Under the pieces are notes generated by a model. That model ran no database searches and was not told the DNA's origin. It saw nothing but the letters and a program-made list of their open reading frames with translations. A stretch of 64,000 nucleotides of DNA, from assembly GCA_963082975.1 (NCBI GenBank), contig OY720346.1, positions 38,033,787 to 38,097,786 on the forward strand. Direction: 5' to 3'. Origin of the DNA: Labia minor (lineage: Eukaryota; Arthropoda; Insecta; Dermaptera; Spongiphoridae). Positions 11,593 to 25,307 of the stretch are shown one piece after another. The translations under genes and the position numbers were made by a program. Position 1 is the first letter of the stretch. The number at the start of each line of letters is the position of its first letter.

Positions 11593-12831
11593 TAATTAAT
11601 ATTGTGCAAATTGAAAAATTTAACATTTAAAAAATAAGTAAAGAAAAAAAGAAAAAAGTTGATCTTTTTGTCCCTTGATAATAAGGTAATGTTCGATAAC
11701 ATCATTTTCTCTTTCCGATTAAATTGTAATACCTTCTTCTTAACGAAATTGCATTGGCTGGCTCGCTAAGATGATTAGTACGCTACCCCTGATTGGCATG
11801 GTGTCCCTTCGTTGCCTCCCTCTTTCCCTACAGCGTCACAACCATTGTCATAATTATGACTCTCCTGGGACTCGACCCTTCCCCACTTTATACTTGAACG
11901 ACCCATTTCCATTCCCTAACCAACACCCACACTTCCATCAACCACCTACATTCTAATCGAACAAAACGAGAACAGAGGGACGTTAAATATTCCAGAAACA
12001 ATAATTTAATCAGGTATTTTATGAATTATTAAAAAACATGGAATTATTATATATACCTATTATATTTTAATAAGTAACAGGCGATCTCCTGTTTTCATAA
12101 ATAATTCTATATTTTGTTATTGTAAATTCAGTGAATGACAAATCTAAAGCAACTGACTCAAAATGTTTGAGTATTGTATTTTTTCTCATATTTATTAGAG
12201 GATTTTACTTAAAAGTTCACACATATTTGTATAATTTAATTAAATAAATTATTTATAGATTATAATAGAGATTGTCAACCTGTGGAAGGTGCCCTCCTAT
12301 CAATCTCTCGAGACTGACAGTATTTAATTCATATTATCTTCTGACATTAAATACTGATATATATATATATATTAATATAGTTATTTTATTTGTAATTTTT
12401 ATCTCTATGAATGATTTATTTATTTATTTTTATAGTATTTTATATTAATTAAATAATACCAACTTTTACTACTATATTTATGTCATTCAAGTCTGTTCAC
12501 TTTTGCTTTAAGTGAACGAGAATGAATTGAAATGTTGAATATTGACACATTTTATTCCAATTGTTTTTATTTTTACCAGCCATTCTATAATATATTATAA
12601 AATAGAAAAATTGAAATATATAAATATATACTGATTGTTATTTCATTAAATGATGTAAACAAAAAAAAATATTTTATTTTAGGATTATTTGAGAATATAT
12701 TTTTATATATTTTTGTATTGTACTGAAATGTTGAAAAAAAAAACTGAATTAGAATCATTTAGGGTTTTTTGAATTCTTTAAATAATTCTTAATAAAATAA
12801 CAAATGATATTATCTTAGTTATATATATATA
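11593..12831. other. Unique DNA with an island at 11740-11990
   Basis: A more balanced, C-rich segment at 11740-11990 includes a 61-codon open frame (11771-11956) with no recognisable product. The rest is AT-rich, with a short TA run near 12358 and a degenerate GTCAACCTGTGG stretch near 12272. Confidence 0.4.
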
Positions 12832-12905
12832 CTAGCAGACCCGGCAAAGCTTCGCTTTTGCATGTGTGTCTGTTTACATATATACGTATGTGCTTACTGA
12901 ACACT
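12832..12905 (-). mobile_element. Helitron-like 3' terminus
   Basis: On the minus strand this ends AAAGCGAAGCTTTGCC (a short hairpin, AAAGC/GCTTT) followed about 10 nt later by CTAG and then T. That is the Helitron 3' rule (hairpin, then CTRR, inserted 5' of T). The upstream side has GT-rich sequence and then fades; no 5' TC end was located. Confidence 0.55.
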
Positions 12906-13076
12906 AGATAATAATAATAATAATGTATTAAATTCAGGATTTGTTATTTTTTGCTGATGATAAAAGATATTTATTTCTTACCTTGGAAATATCCAACCTT
13001 TACATATTTCTAATCAGTCAATATTATTGATATAAATTATAAAGTTATAAAGAAAAAATAAAACAATTATTTTGTA

Positions 13077-13420
13077 GGTTATATTATTTGGGTTTTAGAC
13101 ATGGTCTATGACTCTGAGAGACGAGAGTAGATTTAGAGTATTTGAAAACATAATTGTTCGAAGTATGGGCATGGGCCAAAGAAAGATGAAGTCACCGTGA
13201 ATGGCGAAGACTACATAACGGGAAATTGCATGACCTCTAGATGTTGTTAGAAGGTTGAGATGGGCAGGACACTTGGTTAGAATGGGAGAGGAAAGAATGG
13301 CGAAAATGGGGAGACCGTTGGTGCTCAGGAAATGGATACTTGGAGTGGTGTGGTTGCTGCGACTAAGAACTTTCGAGTTCTGTAGAGCCACAAAGATAGA
13401 TAAAGTTAGATAAAGAAATA
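13077..13420 (+). mobile_element. LINE copy with internal deletions
   Basis: The longest 5' extension of the LINE end family. It starts at the segment resembling VLYGCETW (read here with a stop), continues TWSMTLRDESRFRVFEN, then the AAGATGAAGTCACCGTGAAT stretch, LRWAGH, and ends GAGCCACAAAGATAGATAAA. Two internal deletions, after CATGACCTCTAG and after GGGGAGACCG, remove part of the tail. A 113-codon minus-strand frame across it is a shadow. Confidence 0.85.
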
Positions 13421-14775
13421 ATATTTTATTATTCATATATTTGAAATCTAAAATTTAATTTTAATAATATGGTATAGGAGAATTTAATAATGAAAATTCC
13501 TTCAAGTAAAATAGAAACTATAGTACATATAGGAATGAGGGGGTAAGTGTGCGTAGAAATAGGAGACGGTGTAAAGAAATAAGAAAAGAAGGAAGATGCG
13601 GAAAAGAAAAGGAAGTGATCGAAGAGAGAGTAAGTTTGGTGATCGAAAGGCAACCTGACGATGACATTTTCCATCTGATGACCCTGGCATTCTTTGACAT
13701 CACCCTTAAAAAAACATCTCCGGTTATCGTCTATAAAATATCCGCGTCCAGGACAGACTTTGTCGTTTGAAGAAAAGTTTGAAAAAGAAGAGGTGAAAAA
13801 GGTTTAAAAAAACAACATATGCCTACCGTCATAAGCTGGGGTGTTTTTTCTCTTTGTCTACCATACACCTAACAATCCCCTCCTTTAACAACTCTTACTA
13901 CCAAAATATTCATAAAAAAATGCATTTAAGCGAAACTACATATTTCGTTTTAATATTTTCATAAAAATTTATATTTTTAAAAAGAATAGATAAAAAAAAT
14001 ATTTTAAGTCCCTTACTTATTTATTTATAAAAAATTGAAAGCTTTTTTAAAAAAAAAAGAAATTGATTTAATTTTTTTTTATTTTTGTTCATTTTTTTAG
14101 TTTAATTAAATTAAATCATATCAGAACAAATAAATGGATATGGCTATCGATGGTGAAATTATTCGAAAGACTGATTGAATTGACAGCTGGGACCTTCAGT
14201 TTTAAATTATAAATAGATTTAAAATTGTGCAAAAGGGATGACATCCTTTCATTGAGCGTCAGATGGTCTGTGATTTGTTTAAAATTAGGGTGGCTTAGAA
14301 TACTACTACTCTAGTAGGATTATTGTTAGTTATTCAATTTTTTCAGCAAAGTATTTTATCAGTCTTAATCTGCTATTCACTTATATATATATAAAAATAT
14401 ATATATATATGATTTGTATTTCTAAAATATAGTGAAGGCTATAAGCAATTCAATTGAACCAATTTCAATAAAAAAAAGTTCCTTATAGGCAAAAAAAGCA
14501 TGATAAAATACAAAAATATTAATTCCTTAATTAATTTATTAACAGAAACTAACAGAAATTCTAGTAACTATTCTAATTCTCTGTTAATTAACAGAAATTA
14601 ACTTCAATACTGGCGGCACAAAACACAAACATATTCCAATAACAGAATTTGTACAATTTGAGGTTATGTTGTAAATAGCTCAAATATTAAGCTATAAAAA
14701 AATAAGTTACTTATACCCAATAATTGAACTAGAAAAAGTTGCTTTGATAGAGGTTGCTTATATAGAACGTTCACA

Positions 14776-14833
<58 letters not shown>

Positions 14834-15804
14834 AAAGTATTTTTTTGTTTAAAATTCTATTTATTTATTGATTTATAAAAATAAATCTTTCTATTTTTAT
14901 CCAACTCAATAAAATTTTCATTAAATACACAATTTTCTCTCTTCTTCCTCATCCCACTCTTTTTTTTCCCTTTCTGTTAAATTTGCCTTTTCGTTTGTAT
15001 AATTAGTCGATGGTGTTCGGATGGTGATCCAATTATCACGTGATTCATATATGAACTCGGGGTGGGTCAAGTTCACAAATAATTAGTCGTTATCATTAGG
15101 GAAATTGACTCAGTTCGACACTTTGTAGAAGATGAATGACAATCCTATTCCATTTCACTTATTAATATAAGTAATTACTTCGGAAATTTTCCATTCATCA
15201 TTTACCTATTGACATCCGATTCTACTGAAAACAACGACTATTAATGTTATTAATTTTCAGACCCTTTTACTAGATTCAAAACAAAATTAATTAATTTAAG
15301 GAAACCATTAAATATTCCAAACATTACATTTTTAATAAATTAGCTAATTAATTTTCAATTTTTTTTGTTAATTCAAATTTATTTATATGACGTCTTTTCT
15401 CCCACTTTATTTTTTTTTATATCTAAAAAAAATTTTTTATAAGTATGTAATAACAATTGAAGAAAAATTTAATTAGAAAATTATTCTAAAAAAATTGAAT
15501 ATACATTAAAATGATTTTAAAATACTCATAATTTTCTAACAAAACAGTCATTTTAATATCTGTATAATATCTATATATCTGTATAATATTTTTGTCTGCA
15601 TTAAACTATCCCAATTCTAACCCAAAATCAGAAAGGAAAATGTATATGAAAAATTAATTAAAAAGAAATAAAAAATATTCAATTCAAGGGTAATTTCTAT
15701 ACTATATATATGAGATTCTTAGGATTTTTAAAATAGAATTATATATATAAATACAATTTACAAAATTTATTATATAATTTTTAAGATTAATTAATTAATG
15801 TAAG
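13421..15804. other. AT-rich DNA with two small islands
   Basis: Islands of more complex sequence at about 13530-13870 and 15000-15240. The first holds overlapping 60-81-codon frames on both strands, a sign of purine/pyrimidine bias rather than coding. The second contains AATTAGTC and ATCACGTGAT motifs typical of developmental regulatory DNA. Neither is repeated in the window. Confidence 0.4.
14777..14833. repeat. (TA)n(TG)n microsatellite
   Basis: About 44 bp of alternating TA followed by about 12 bp of TG. Confidence 0.95.
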
Positions 15805-16884
15805 TATCGTCTGTTATCTTATTCTTTGCAATTCATTGGCGCTCTTGTCAGTTTATCATCTATCAAACAAAAACTCTTTGCTTAAATCCTATTAAATGTC
15901 ACAAAGGGAATTAATTACAAATACATATTAATGTAAGAAATTAATTTATTAAATAGTCATAAATAGTAATACTTATATATAAGTATAAAAAATACTATAT
16001 TTTTAAATAACATACTTTATAAACAAAAAGAATGATATTTATATAAATTACTCATTGTTTTTTATTTGCAGGTGAACACATCTTAATTACATACATTTTA
16101 TCAATTCATTAATAAATTTAGAAATAAATATAAATTTGATGATTTGTGTAAATCAATTATGAAATTATTTAATTGATTATTTTAAATCAGTCACAAAAAG
16201 AATAATATTTATATAAGTAGATTAATCATTGGATTTTTTTGCAGATGAACACATCTTATTTCTCTAATTTTAATCTATTTTGACAATTCATTAATAAATT
16301 TAGATATACATATCCATTTGATGATTTTTTTACTATCTTTTTTAAAATGAAATCAATTATAAAAATCATTTAATCGATTATTTTAAATCAGTTGCATTTT
16401 TTATGGTTTGCCGCCTTTCATTTGTCAAAGATTTAATATTCTTTGATTTCCATTTTAAGTATACCAACAAATTAATTGAAGAAGCAAACATAAATATAAT
16501 TAATAATAAACTAATTTGTAAATTTATAAGACCAATTAAATATTTAAGTAATCAATTTATACTACAAGTATTATATTCCCAAGTGAAAATGTTGGTATTC
16601 ATTTTCATAAAACTATTGACATACACTCAACTAAGGTAAGATTATTATACTATTAATTTTCATTTCATATTAAATTAAAAAATTAATCAATATGTCTTAA
16701 TAATTTTTTGTGATTAATTCTATTTTTCTTTCTCACCAATAATTAAACGGTTTTATTAACTGGAAACTACACTTAAAATTATTTTCTCATCTCTGTATTA
16801 TTATTTCAAATTGTTATATATTTATTTCAACAAAAGAAGAATATAATTGGAATTATCATGAACTTATTTTAGTGTGTCAAATGA
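15805..16884 (+). repeat. Family C dispersed repeat, copy 1
   Basis: Matches 49403-50634 over its length, starting TATCGTCTGTTATCTTATTC. It includes a 78-codon open frame (16403-16639) ending KLLTYTQLR, whose counterpart at 49800-50045 is also open. The frame is followed by CTAAGGTAAGATT, a good splice-donor match, and preceded by TTTTTTGCAG (near 16245), an acceptor match. Stops lie between that acceptor and the frame. Most base differences between the copies change the amino acid, so I see no purifying selection. Unknown class; possibly a transposon or segmental duplicate. Confidence 0.75.
16024..16391 (+). repeat. Tandem duplication inside family C copy 1
   Basis: Two diverged units, 16024-16191 and 16194-16391, each running from CAAAAAGAAT through a T-run, GCAG and GAACACATCTTA to GATTATTTTAAATCAG. 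The copy at 49403 has only one unit. Confidence 0.8.
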
Positions 16885-17204
16885 AAAACATGTAAGTTTA
16901 TCTAATATATAATAAGCCCTCTATATGGCTTCTTTAACATACATTTATATTATTAAAATAATTAATTAAATATGGTATTAAGCAGAAAGAATAGCAATAT
17001 AAGAAATATAACTGAACCAATCTAATATTCATTGATATTGATCTCTCTAATTAAACAAATTTTCAATATCTTATTTAAATATATAAGAATGTTTAAAATA
17101 TATCGAATAAGAGATTCTTCCACACATTATCAAATGCATATACTTCATCATTTAAAATACTTTTTTTTACATATAAAAATACTTTAATTTAGATAGATAA
17201 TTCT

Positions 17205-17838
17205 AAATAAGTTGACCTGTGGCCAGGTCCGAACCGACCGACGGTTTGAAATAAATTAATTTCCAGCTACAGAAACAATTTCAAATAATTTTCATATATC
17301 TATTAATGTAATAAAAAACAGATAGGCATACATAAATAATAAATATAAACATTTTTAATTTTATTTTATTTATAATATATATGCAAGACCAGGCTGTGAC
17401 GTCATGAATGGCTGGATGACGACATATAATTTTAAATCAAGAAAAAACTAATAAATATGATTTTTCTCGAGGATAAAACCAATACAAAGTGTATGATTCG
17501 TGGTGATATATAAAAAAATCTCCTTTGGTGTGAAAATAACCCTTTCTTTCCTATCGTCGATCGCTAATACTACCACTTGCGGTTTCCGAAATTGCACCAA
17601 AAGTTGATCAATTCATCCCACTGATGCATTAAGTAAATATACCAAATTTCATCAAAATGGTTGAGCCGTTCAGGCTGTACACATCTATACGGACAGACGG
17701 ACAGACGGACGGACAGACATCATGCTAAAAATACTTTTTTCTGTTTAGAAAAAGCATGATTCGTGGAGCTATGTAAAAATCTCCACATGTGAAATTTGGT
17801 GTGAAAACAATACCTCCCTTACTATCGTCGGTCGGTAA
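17205..17838 (-). repeat. Family A repeat, full length
   Basis: Reverse-oriented copy with both ends: AATAAGTTGACCTGTGGCCA at the left and CTATCGTCGGTCGGTA at the right. It keeps both diverged modules, the CGGACAGA minisatellite (17690-17717) and the TGACGTCA region. It is close in sequence to 33621 and 46549. Confidence 0.9.
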
Positions 17839-19828
17839 AAATCATGAACATGGATGTAAGTAGAAATATATCATTTTTTATATATATCATATTTTATAAC
17901 CTTATTCTCAACTTCACTTGACGTCTGTCTCTGTATGTCTGTTCACTCTTTTAACAAATTGAAATCGATTTTTCATCATAGAGATAGACTTTTGAAAATT
18001 TTTATAGATATTTTTCTATAAAATATTTTGGATAACTCTAATTGGTTTCTAATATTCTTTATAAGAACTAGTTACATATTTTTATTTTACAAAGATTTAA
18101 TAATTCTTAATTCTTAATTTCTTTATTTCTATTATAAGTATATAAACCAATTTATGAAAAAAATATAAATATAATTTTCAAATGAACCTTTAACGAACGA
18201 ATTTCCGCCTTACTCGCGACATTGCATATATTGTTTTAAATAGTCTAATTAAATGCTCTCGTTCCTTATGAGTTAAATATTTAATTATTGAAATATTCCA
18301 ATTATATAACTTTTTGTATCCTAAATGCAAAGTACTAGATACAAGAATTTATTTTAACATAAAATGGCTAACAATAAAGCAAAGTAATATAATACAACAT
18401 TCTTTTTCCAAATATAATAAATAATTTTTAATATATTATAATTATGATATTATATTATAATCATTTGCTAATTCTATCACTTATTCAATCCATTTTATTA
18501 TTATTAATAATATCACTTAAATTTTTTTTTTATTTGTAATTAAATAATTTTTTTTTATGAGGGTAGATGGAAATGTTCACTGACCAGCATGTGTGATTTT
18601 TACCAATTAAAACCACCTCCCTTTGCCCTTAAGTGCGCAGTGATTTTAGACCTATTGTGCTAAGCATTTTTCAACCCTCCACCTGCACAATTTCGTTTTA
18701 GAACTTTTTACTAAGCTGTGCACACCTAAATAATCTGTACCTACTTCAATTTGCGATTCTTTTGAAATCTATTCAGTATCGTTTTGAAAGAAACACTAAT
18801 TAATGTCATTAAAGGAAAATTAGAAAAATTTAATATTTTTAATTTATTTTTTAGGAGTATTCCATTGAATGAAAAGATTTTAAATCTTAAGAGTTGAGAT
18901 AACTATCATTTATTTATATCTTTACCCAATATTTATTTAACATTATATACCTATTTTATATCCCGCCTTTAATACATTTCAAAATTTATTTATTAATGAA
19001 TTATACAATATTTAATATTTAAAACAAAGATAAAATTACTTACAATTTCGAAAAAACCATTTTTCTTAGAGAATTTACTTTAATAAATAAAAAAGAAATG
19101 CATATTTTATTAATTATTATCTTGGTTTAGTTTGAATTAAATATTCATTTTCTTTTTATATTTTCATGTTTTATATTAATATTGAAAAAAAAACAAATGA
19201 AAATTCCTCATTGCTTTCTGTTGTTTATTTTACATTTTTACATAGTAAGGAAAAATATTTGAAAAAAAAAATTAATAAATATTTAGTTGAAGTAAATTAG
19301 AATGATTTATTCATTCAAATGATAAATGGAATGAGAATTTATAAATATTGATTTGGTTGAAATTTTTATTGTAATTTTAAATATAAACATCTATTAGATT
19401 AAATATTATTGATTTATTCTATTGATATCGAATGTTCATTTAATATACGGTGATCATAAATGAAGCAGGATTAATATTTAATTCATTTCATTACTATGAA
19501 AATTAAAGATAACACACACTGGATTCATATTTGTATATTATTCATTGGAGAAGAAAAATAAAAATATCTGATGTGTGTCTATCATTAAACTTTATCAGAA
19601 TCATTACATTTTTGTTTATATCTTTTAAATATCATTCTATCCATATTTATTGTCTGTTTTACTCTTTAATACTTACTGATATTATAAAGGTATATTAAAA
19701 TAAAATTTTTCATCATTTATTTATTAATAAAATTATAATAATGTTTAAAAATATATAAATTTGTATTTTTTTAAATTTTGATTAGTATTTAAAAAAAGTA
19801 TTCCTATTATCGGGTTTGGCTGATAATA
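17839..19828. other. AT-rich DNA, one mixed patch
   Basis: A more balanced patch at about 18560-18790 (ACCACCTCCCTTTGCCC, CCACCTGCACAATTTCG) has no open frame. The rest is low-complexity; nothing recognised. Confidence 0.45.
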
Positions 19829-20230
19829 TTAATACCTGGTTCATTGTCAGCGAGCCCCCGTTCAAATTATTTAAAAAAATATAAAAAATAGTCATAAAAC
19901 ATAGTCCTTAAACGTACGTATTAATGCACAGAAAGACAAAAAAGTATGGCCTGTGGAAATAACATAATATATTTTGTAATTTTATTTTATTTATATTTAT
20001 AATATTTTTGTATTTAAGAAAGTGCTGTCTGACGTAGTTGCTGACGTCATTTAAATTTCGTATTTTAAATTAAGAAAAAACAAATCAAGATGATTTTTCC
20101 CGAAGCTGAAACCAATACAGATCGATTTTTTCTTTATAAAAATTATCTATTGTGTGAATTTCAAAAAAAATCCTTTGTTAGTTTAATATTTACCAATACC
20201 TTCCCTTCTTATCGTAAGTTGGTAAAAAAT
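19829..20230 (-). repeat. Family E repeat, copy 1
   Basis: Reverse copy of the element at 55422. On the minus strand it starts near TTACCAACTTACGATAAGAA, runs through TGTATTGGTTTCAGC, GACGTCA and GGCCATACTTTTTTG, and ends in a G/C-rich inverted segment and GAACCAGGTATTA. Its 5' half resembles the second module of family A, so the two families are related. The adjacent TA run (20236-20265) is a microsatellite. Confidence 0.7.
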
Positions 20231-20269
<39 letters not shown>

Positions 20270-21394
20270 TTTTGCTATTATAATAAGATAAGATAAATGC
20301 TCATTATATTAATAATAAATTACAATATTATTACATTATCTATTATAATCAAGAAAACTTTTTTTGGGGGTGGGTGTGTGTTCGTGAGAGAGAGATCTAA
20401 AAATATCTCATTATAACATGACATTTAAATAATTTTAAAAAATCACACTTATAAAAATATAATCATATAATTAAAAATATCAGTATTTATGTAATTATTA
20501 TTTATATATTGGTTTAACTAAAATTTACTTTTTTAAAGATGTATAAAGTATTTTTATATCTTTATAATAATTAGATGTCTATTATTTGGATGAAAGGATC
20601 ATGATTGGTAAACTTCACTTTTCAATATTCTCTTCAAAAATATTCAAGTTTATTGATATAGATGTATGCATGTGTGTGTGTGTGTCGGTGGGTGTATTTT
20701 TTGCTTGTTAAATTATTCAAGAACACTTTGTGTGCGAGTTTTCATAGAATTCATAGGTCATCTTTGACATTCTCATACATATTCTTATAATTTTTTTTTT
20801 TTGTCAAAAAAAAAAATAAAAAAATAACAACAGCTGACCTTACAGAATTTTTAAAATACTCGTAAACAGAGAGTATCAAATTTTTCTAAAAATGAGCGAG
20901 AAATATCTTACGGTTCAATGAAGTGACATGGAAAGAGGGTGGATGGAGATTAAGGGAAAAAGCGAACTTTTCTTTGAATGTTCCATAATTTATTTCACAA
21001 CTGTAACTCGCTTTGCCTTTTTTTCTAGATTTGCGTAAATGCTTAATCGCTGGTGAAATCATTATAATCTCTCTTAGAAAACAAATCATATTTTTACAAG
21101 AATAAAAAAAAAAATTAAATTAAACACACAAAACTAATTAAAAAAAAAATTAAAAATATTATTACTATTTGTAATTCAATATTTTTCAGATTTTAATTTT
21201 GTTGCCGAAGAAATATAAATTAATAATTAGTGAATAAAAGAAGAATTTTTAAAGAAAATTATAATGAGCTCATTTTATGATATTATCATTTTTAAAAAAA
21301 TATTTTTAACTCTATTATAACAAATTTTTGATATTTTTAATTAAGTATCATTAATAGAAGATTTGTACTAATATAGCCAAAATCAAATAATATA
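20231..21394. other. AT-rich DNA with simple repeats
   Basis: TA run at 20236-20265, GT-rich patches near 20370 and 20670. The 67-codon minus-strand frame at 20886-21089 matches nothing I know. Confidence 0.45.
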
Positions 21395-21995
21395 CGAGGT
21401 CTGTTCAAAAGAAAGGTGAATTTTGAATATTTCGAAAAGTATTTATTTATTCATCAATATCCATTTCCTTCCCTTCAAAGTAATTTCCCTCTGATATAAT
21501 GCATTTATGCCAGCACTTCTTCCAAACGTCGAAACACTTCTGAAATGCGCTTTTCGGCCATCAATTCTTCGATTCCGACTTTATCTCATCCATTGTGGCA
21601 AAACGCTTTCCTTTCATTGGACTCTTTAGTTTTATGAATAGGAAAAATTCGCAGAGAGCCAAATCTGGTGAATACGGTGGTTGGCACATGAGTACTGTGT
21701 GGTTTTTGGCCAAAATATCACGAACAAACAATGTGTGTTTTGAGCCGTATTGCTTCACTCAAACGTTGCATAACTTCCTTGTAGTATTCTTTATTTTTTT
21801 TAAATAAAAAACCGAAGAACACACAAAACGTGACTAACTTTTTCAATTGACAAATCAAACTACTAATCCAAAATGGCTGATAATGTCAACATATGAGAAA
21901 CATATACCAAAAACACTTCCAAAAAAAGAATTTCGACAATCGAATGTACACAACCCGCAAAAATTCAAATTACCTTTTGTTTTGAACATACCTCA
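21395..21995 (-). mobile_element. Internally deleted mariner, F family
   Basis: Ends CGAGGTCTGTTCAAAAGAAA (left) and an inverted partner ending CCTCA (right), next to a TA on the left. On the minus strand, a 5' UTR is joined to the second half of a transposase: KEYYKEV-like and EAIRLK-like residues, then LAKNH, PPYSPDLALCEFFLF (holding the last catalytic Asp region of a D,D34D transposase) and KGKRFATMDEIKSES. Frameshifts and missing central coding sequence make it inactive. Sisters at 29536 and 63453. Confidence 0.88.
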
Positions 21996-22892
21996 TGAAT
22001 ATATAATATATATATATTTAAGGTTAATAGATCAATTTTATTATTATTATTATTATTTTGTTTTATTTTTATTTTTTTGACAAAATTTTAGTGGATTATA
22101 TTTATTTTCGATTTATCATAATTTCAACGAGCTTTTGTTATTTATTTATTTATTTATTTCTCTTCTCTTCTTTTTCCCTTTTCAACATCATTTTTTTCCC
22201 TATACTCTGATGAATCCCTTGGCCTTCACCAACCCCTTAAATATTGTTTCCTCCCGGGATTGTTATTCTTCCCCCGTGTTAACTGGTAAAATTACATCCA
22301 TAGACCCAAGCCAGCTGCGATCATTTTGGAAATCGCTTTAATTAAAAGCGCCCTGGAGCTTAAGGGGACTAAGTGGCAGACGATGTGTCAAGTCGCTATT
22401 CTTAAGTTCCCATGGGACACTCGCGAGATCCAATCCCCCTCCCCTCTCCTCCACACTCGCAGACAACCCGCCCTTACGTGATATGAAATCATTGGCAATC
22501 GTTCGTTCTCGTTACGTATTTACGCCCAACTGAATTGAATAAGTGGATAACGCCAGTCATTGTGCAAATTAAGCTTGGAGATCTTTTTAATTCAATTAAA
22601 GTCAAAGTATAGGGGATAAAGGGAAACTAAAGAGGGAGGAAGGAAACTTGTCAAGATTTATATTTATTTTATTTTTTAAAAATTTTTTTCTAATAAATGT
22701 CTCAAGCAGTCAAGCAACAACGAACCAATTCTGGATATTAATTAAATATTACTTTAGAAAGTCACAAATAAAAAAAAACGTAGCATAATAACATCATATA
22801 AATTATGAATTATATAAATATAATTTTGCCTAAAATTTTTTTCATTTAAATTATTAAATTATATAACAAAATTATTTAATATCTTTTATAAA
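21996..22892. other. Unique GC-richer island (22190-22640)
   Basis: After a TTA-rich stretch, 22190-22640 is clearly more complex than its surroundings, with CTTTAATTAAAAGCG, CGCTATTCTTAAG, ACGTGATATGAAATCATTGG and similar homeodomain- or E-box-like words. There is no repeat copy and no sustained open frame. By composition it looks like conserved regulatory DNA; this is inference. Confidence 0.4.
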
Positions 22893-23491
22893 AATCTGGA
22901 GTGTCTCCACTCGACTATCTCGCAAATTTGATTGGATTAATTAACACATATATTATATTTAAATTTAATTTAATTAATTATAAATTAAAATTAATAAATA
23001 ATATTTATTATCCAGGGCGTGTTTGGCTCTTTGTTGATGGCATCACGTCACGTGCTGGCGAGTGATTAGCAGTCAACGTGTTAAAAAATTAATTCCGGTA
23101 CTTTCAGCGCATCAATCAAGCTGAAATTCTATATATAGCAGTTTTATACAATTTTTAATCATGTGAAAAACTTAAATATATATCTTTATTTTTAAGGTCA
23201 CTTTAGAGGAAGAAATTATGAAAACGTGGTAAGTAATGACCCTCTTCCGAAAAAGTTACATTTCTCAAAAGCTGATAGAAAATTACGAATTTTGAATAAT
23301 GCTCGTATACCAAATTTCATTATTTTAGCTCAAACCGTTTTTGCGTAATCTTGTCTAAATACACACACACACACAGACATTTTTCTCAATCTTAGTGAAA
23401 ATGACTCAGGGACCTTCAAAACATAAAAACATCAAAATTTCGAAATCGAAAATTTTTATGATCGCAATACTATCTCTTGCGATATAGTAAA
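22893..23491 (+). repeat. Family B repeat, full length
   Basis: About 600 bp. Left end CTGGAGTGTCTCCACTCGAC; core with CACGTCACGTGCTGGCGAG and GATTAGCAGTCAACGTG; then a distal half with TATACCAAATTTCATTATT, an AC run (23361-23374) and CAGACATTTTTCTCAATC. Right end reads CTCTTGCGATATAGTAAAG. The subterminal ACTATCTCGCAA at the left is partly mirrored by TTGCGATATAGT at the right. No coding capacity. Confidence 0.9.
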
Positions 23492-25307
23492 GATTTATAT
23501 ATTTTATATAATATATTTGTTTATATTTCAAAAAAATATATTTTCGATTTATTAAAAATATTTATTCTTCTTCTAGTTCATCTTAAATTTTAGTGTTATA
23601 TGAACAGATCTATCGATTTATAAACATTTATTTGTGAGCATCAATATGGTCGAAATGTAAAAGCAGTTTTGAAACTCAAGTTTCGTAGCTATATCATTTG
23701 AATTATACCTACAAAGATGAATAAATTCATATAATTAAGGTAGTTAATTAATTCATTTTTTTTCATCCTTCTAATTATTGATTTAATCATAATCTTAATA
23801 ATTAATATCTAAATTTATTGTTAAGGGATCCTTCAAGTTGATTAATTTCTTCAACGAAACATTCATTACTTGTATAATAATTACAAGAGACGTAAATATT
23901 TTTTTCATTATTTTTTTTTTTTAATAAAAAAATACTTTATATTCTCTCTTTCTCTCTCTCTTTACCTTATCCATTTGTATCGAATTTTTGACTTTATCCT
24001 CTTTACGAGGTGTCAATTCAGTTCGATTAGCTGCCTGAAAAATTTCACCCCATTTTTATTCATCCCTGATGCCTGTTCAATTATCCGCTGATTGAATTGT
24101 AGAGTAACAAAAAAAAAGCCTATATAAATTGAGTAGACCCTTTCACTCTTTTTTTTATCGTATACACGCCCTTTATTTGCGATCGTCTTTTTTTCTCTCA
24201 ATTTTTCATTTAAATTTTCTTTTTATTTTTCTTTGTTCTAGATCAGCTCCTTGATTAAAATTTATTTGTTAATTAGTGACTAAAGTATTTTTTTTTTATT
24301 TAGTTATTTCGTTTAAATAATATTCATATTTATACAAATTATAACAGTGAGTGTTTATTATTAAAAATTTTGAGATTTTTTTTTTGAAGTATTAGGCTCG
24401 GATGTAAAGAACCCTGTTTGCCGGGGTACAGCAATTTATTGACTGTTTATGACAAGGTTTACATAACCTTTGTGAATAAAATAAATCATTTTAATTTAAA
24501 TAATCTAATAATAATCAAGTGCATTATACTTTGATTTAATTAATTCTATAAATGACAAATATTTAAATAATTTTCAAGGATATAAATATTAAATAAGCTA
24601 ACAATTATTAATTACTTTGATAGAATATAATCTAGCAGAACATGAATCATTTCTCTTTATCCTAAAAGCTACAAAAAATTTATTAGAAAAAAATTCAATT
24701 GAGAGATAATTAAAATTATTATTTAGTTATCAGAGGGAGTGGAATAGAAATAAAAAAAAAAGAAATTGGACTTAAATGGAAACGAGAGGGAGTAGAAAAA
24801 GAAGACATTATTTGAAGATTTTCCAACGATTCGAATTCAATAGAAGGATTGCTGAATTGGAACTCAAATGATTGCTTTAATCTCTTTAATTCGTTGATTG
24901 GAAAAATGACTCATTACATTTATCAAGATTGAAAAAGGAACGATTCGGCAAAAGCAAAGACATTGATTTGTTGAAAATGGTCTTAAATTAATACTTTCAA
25001 TTGTTTAAAAAAAATAAATAAATAAAATAAAATAAATCTATTTTAATTCAGAAAGTTCTTTGAAAAGAAAAACTAATAAATTTGAATGGAGACAAGTATT
25101 TTGTTTTATTTAGACTTAGAAATTAAACATAAATTATAAACATTTATAAAAGAATAGAAAAAATAAAAATAGAAATATAATTAAAAATTTAATTATGAAA
25201 TGGAAGGATATTTGGAGGAATGTGTGGGAAGTAAGATCAAGAAATTTCAAGTTCAGTTGCTCTATTCAGAAAGATAAAAATATAATAATTTTTTTTAAAT
25301 CCTCTTA
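23492..25307. other. AT-rich DNA, nothing firm
   Basis: A CT-rich run at 23945-23962 and mixed patches at 24000-24190 and 24385-24470 have no repeat or coding support. Confidence 0.45.

Noticed and set aside
12260..12320. GTCAACCTGTGG stretch resembling a hAT terminus
   Set aside because: Too short and degenerate, with no partner end or 8-bp duplication.
13429..13770. Four overlapping 60-81-codon frames on both strands
   Set aside because: Overlap in several frames with no homology; skewed composition.
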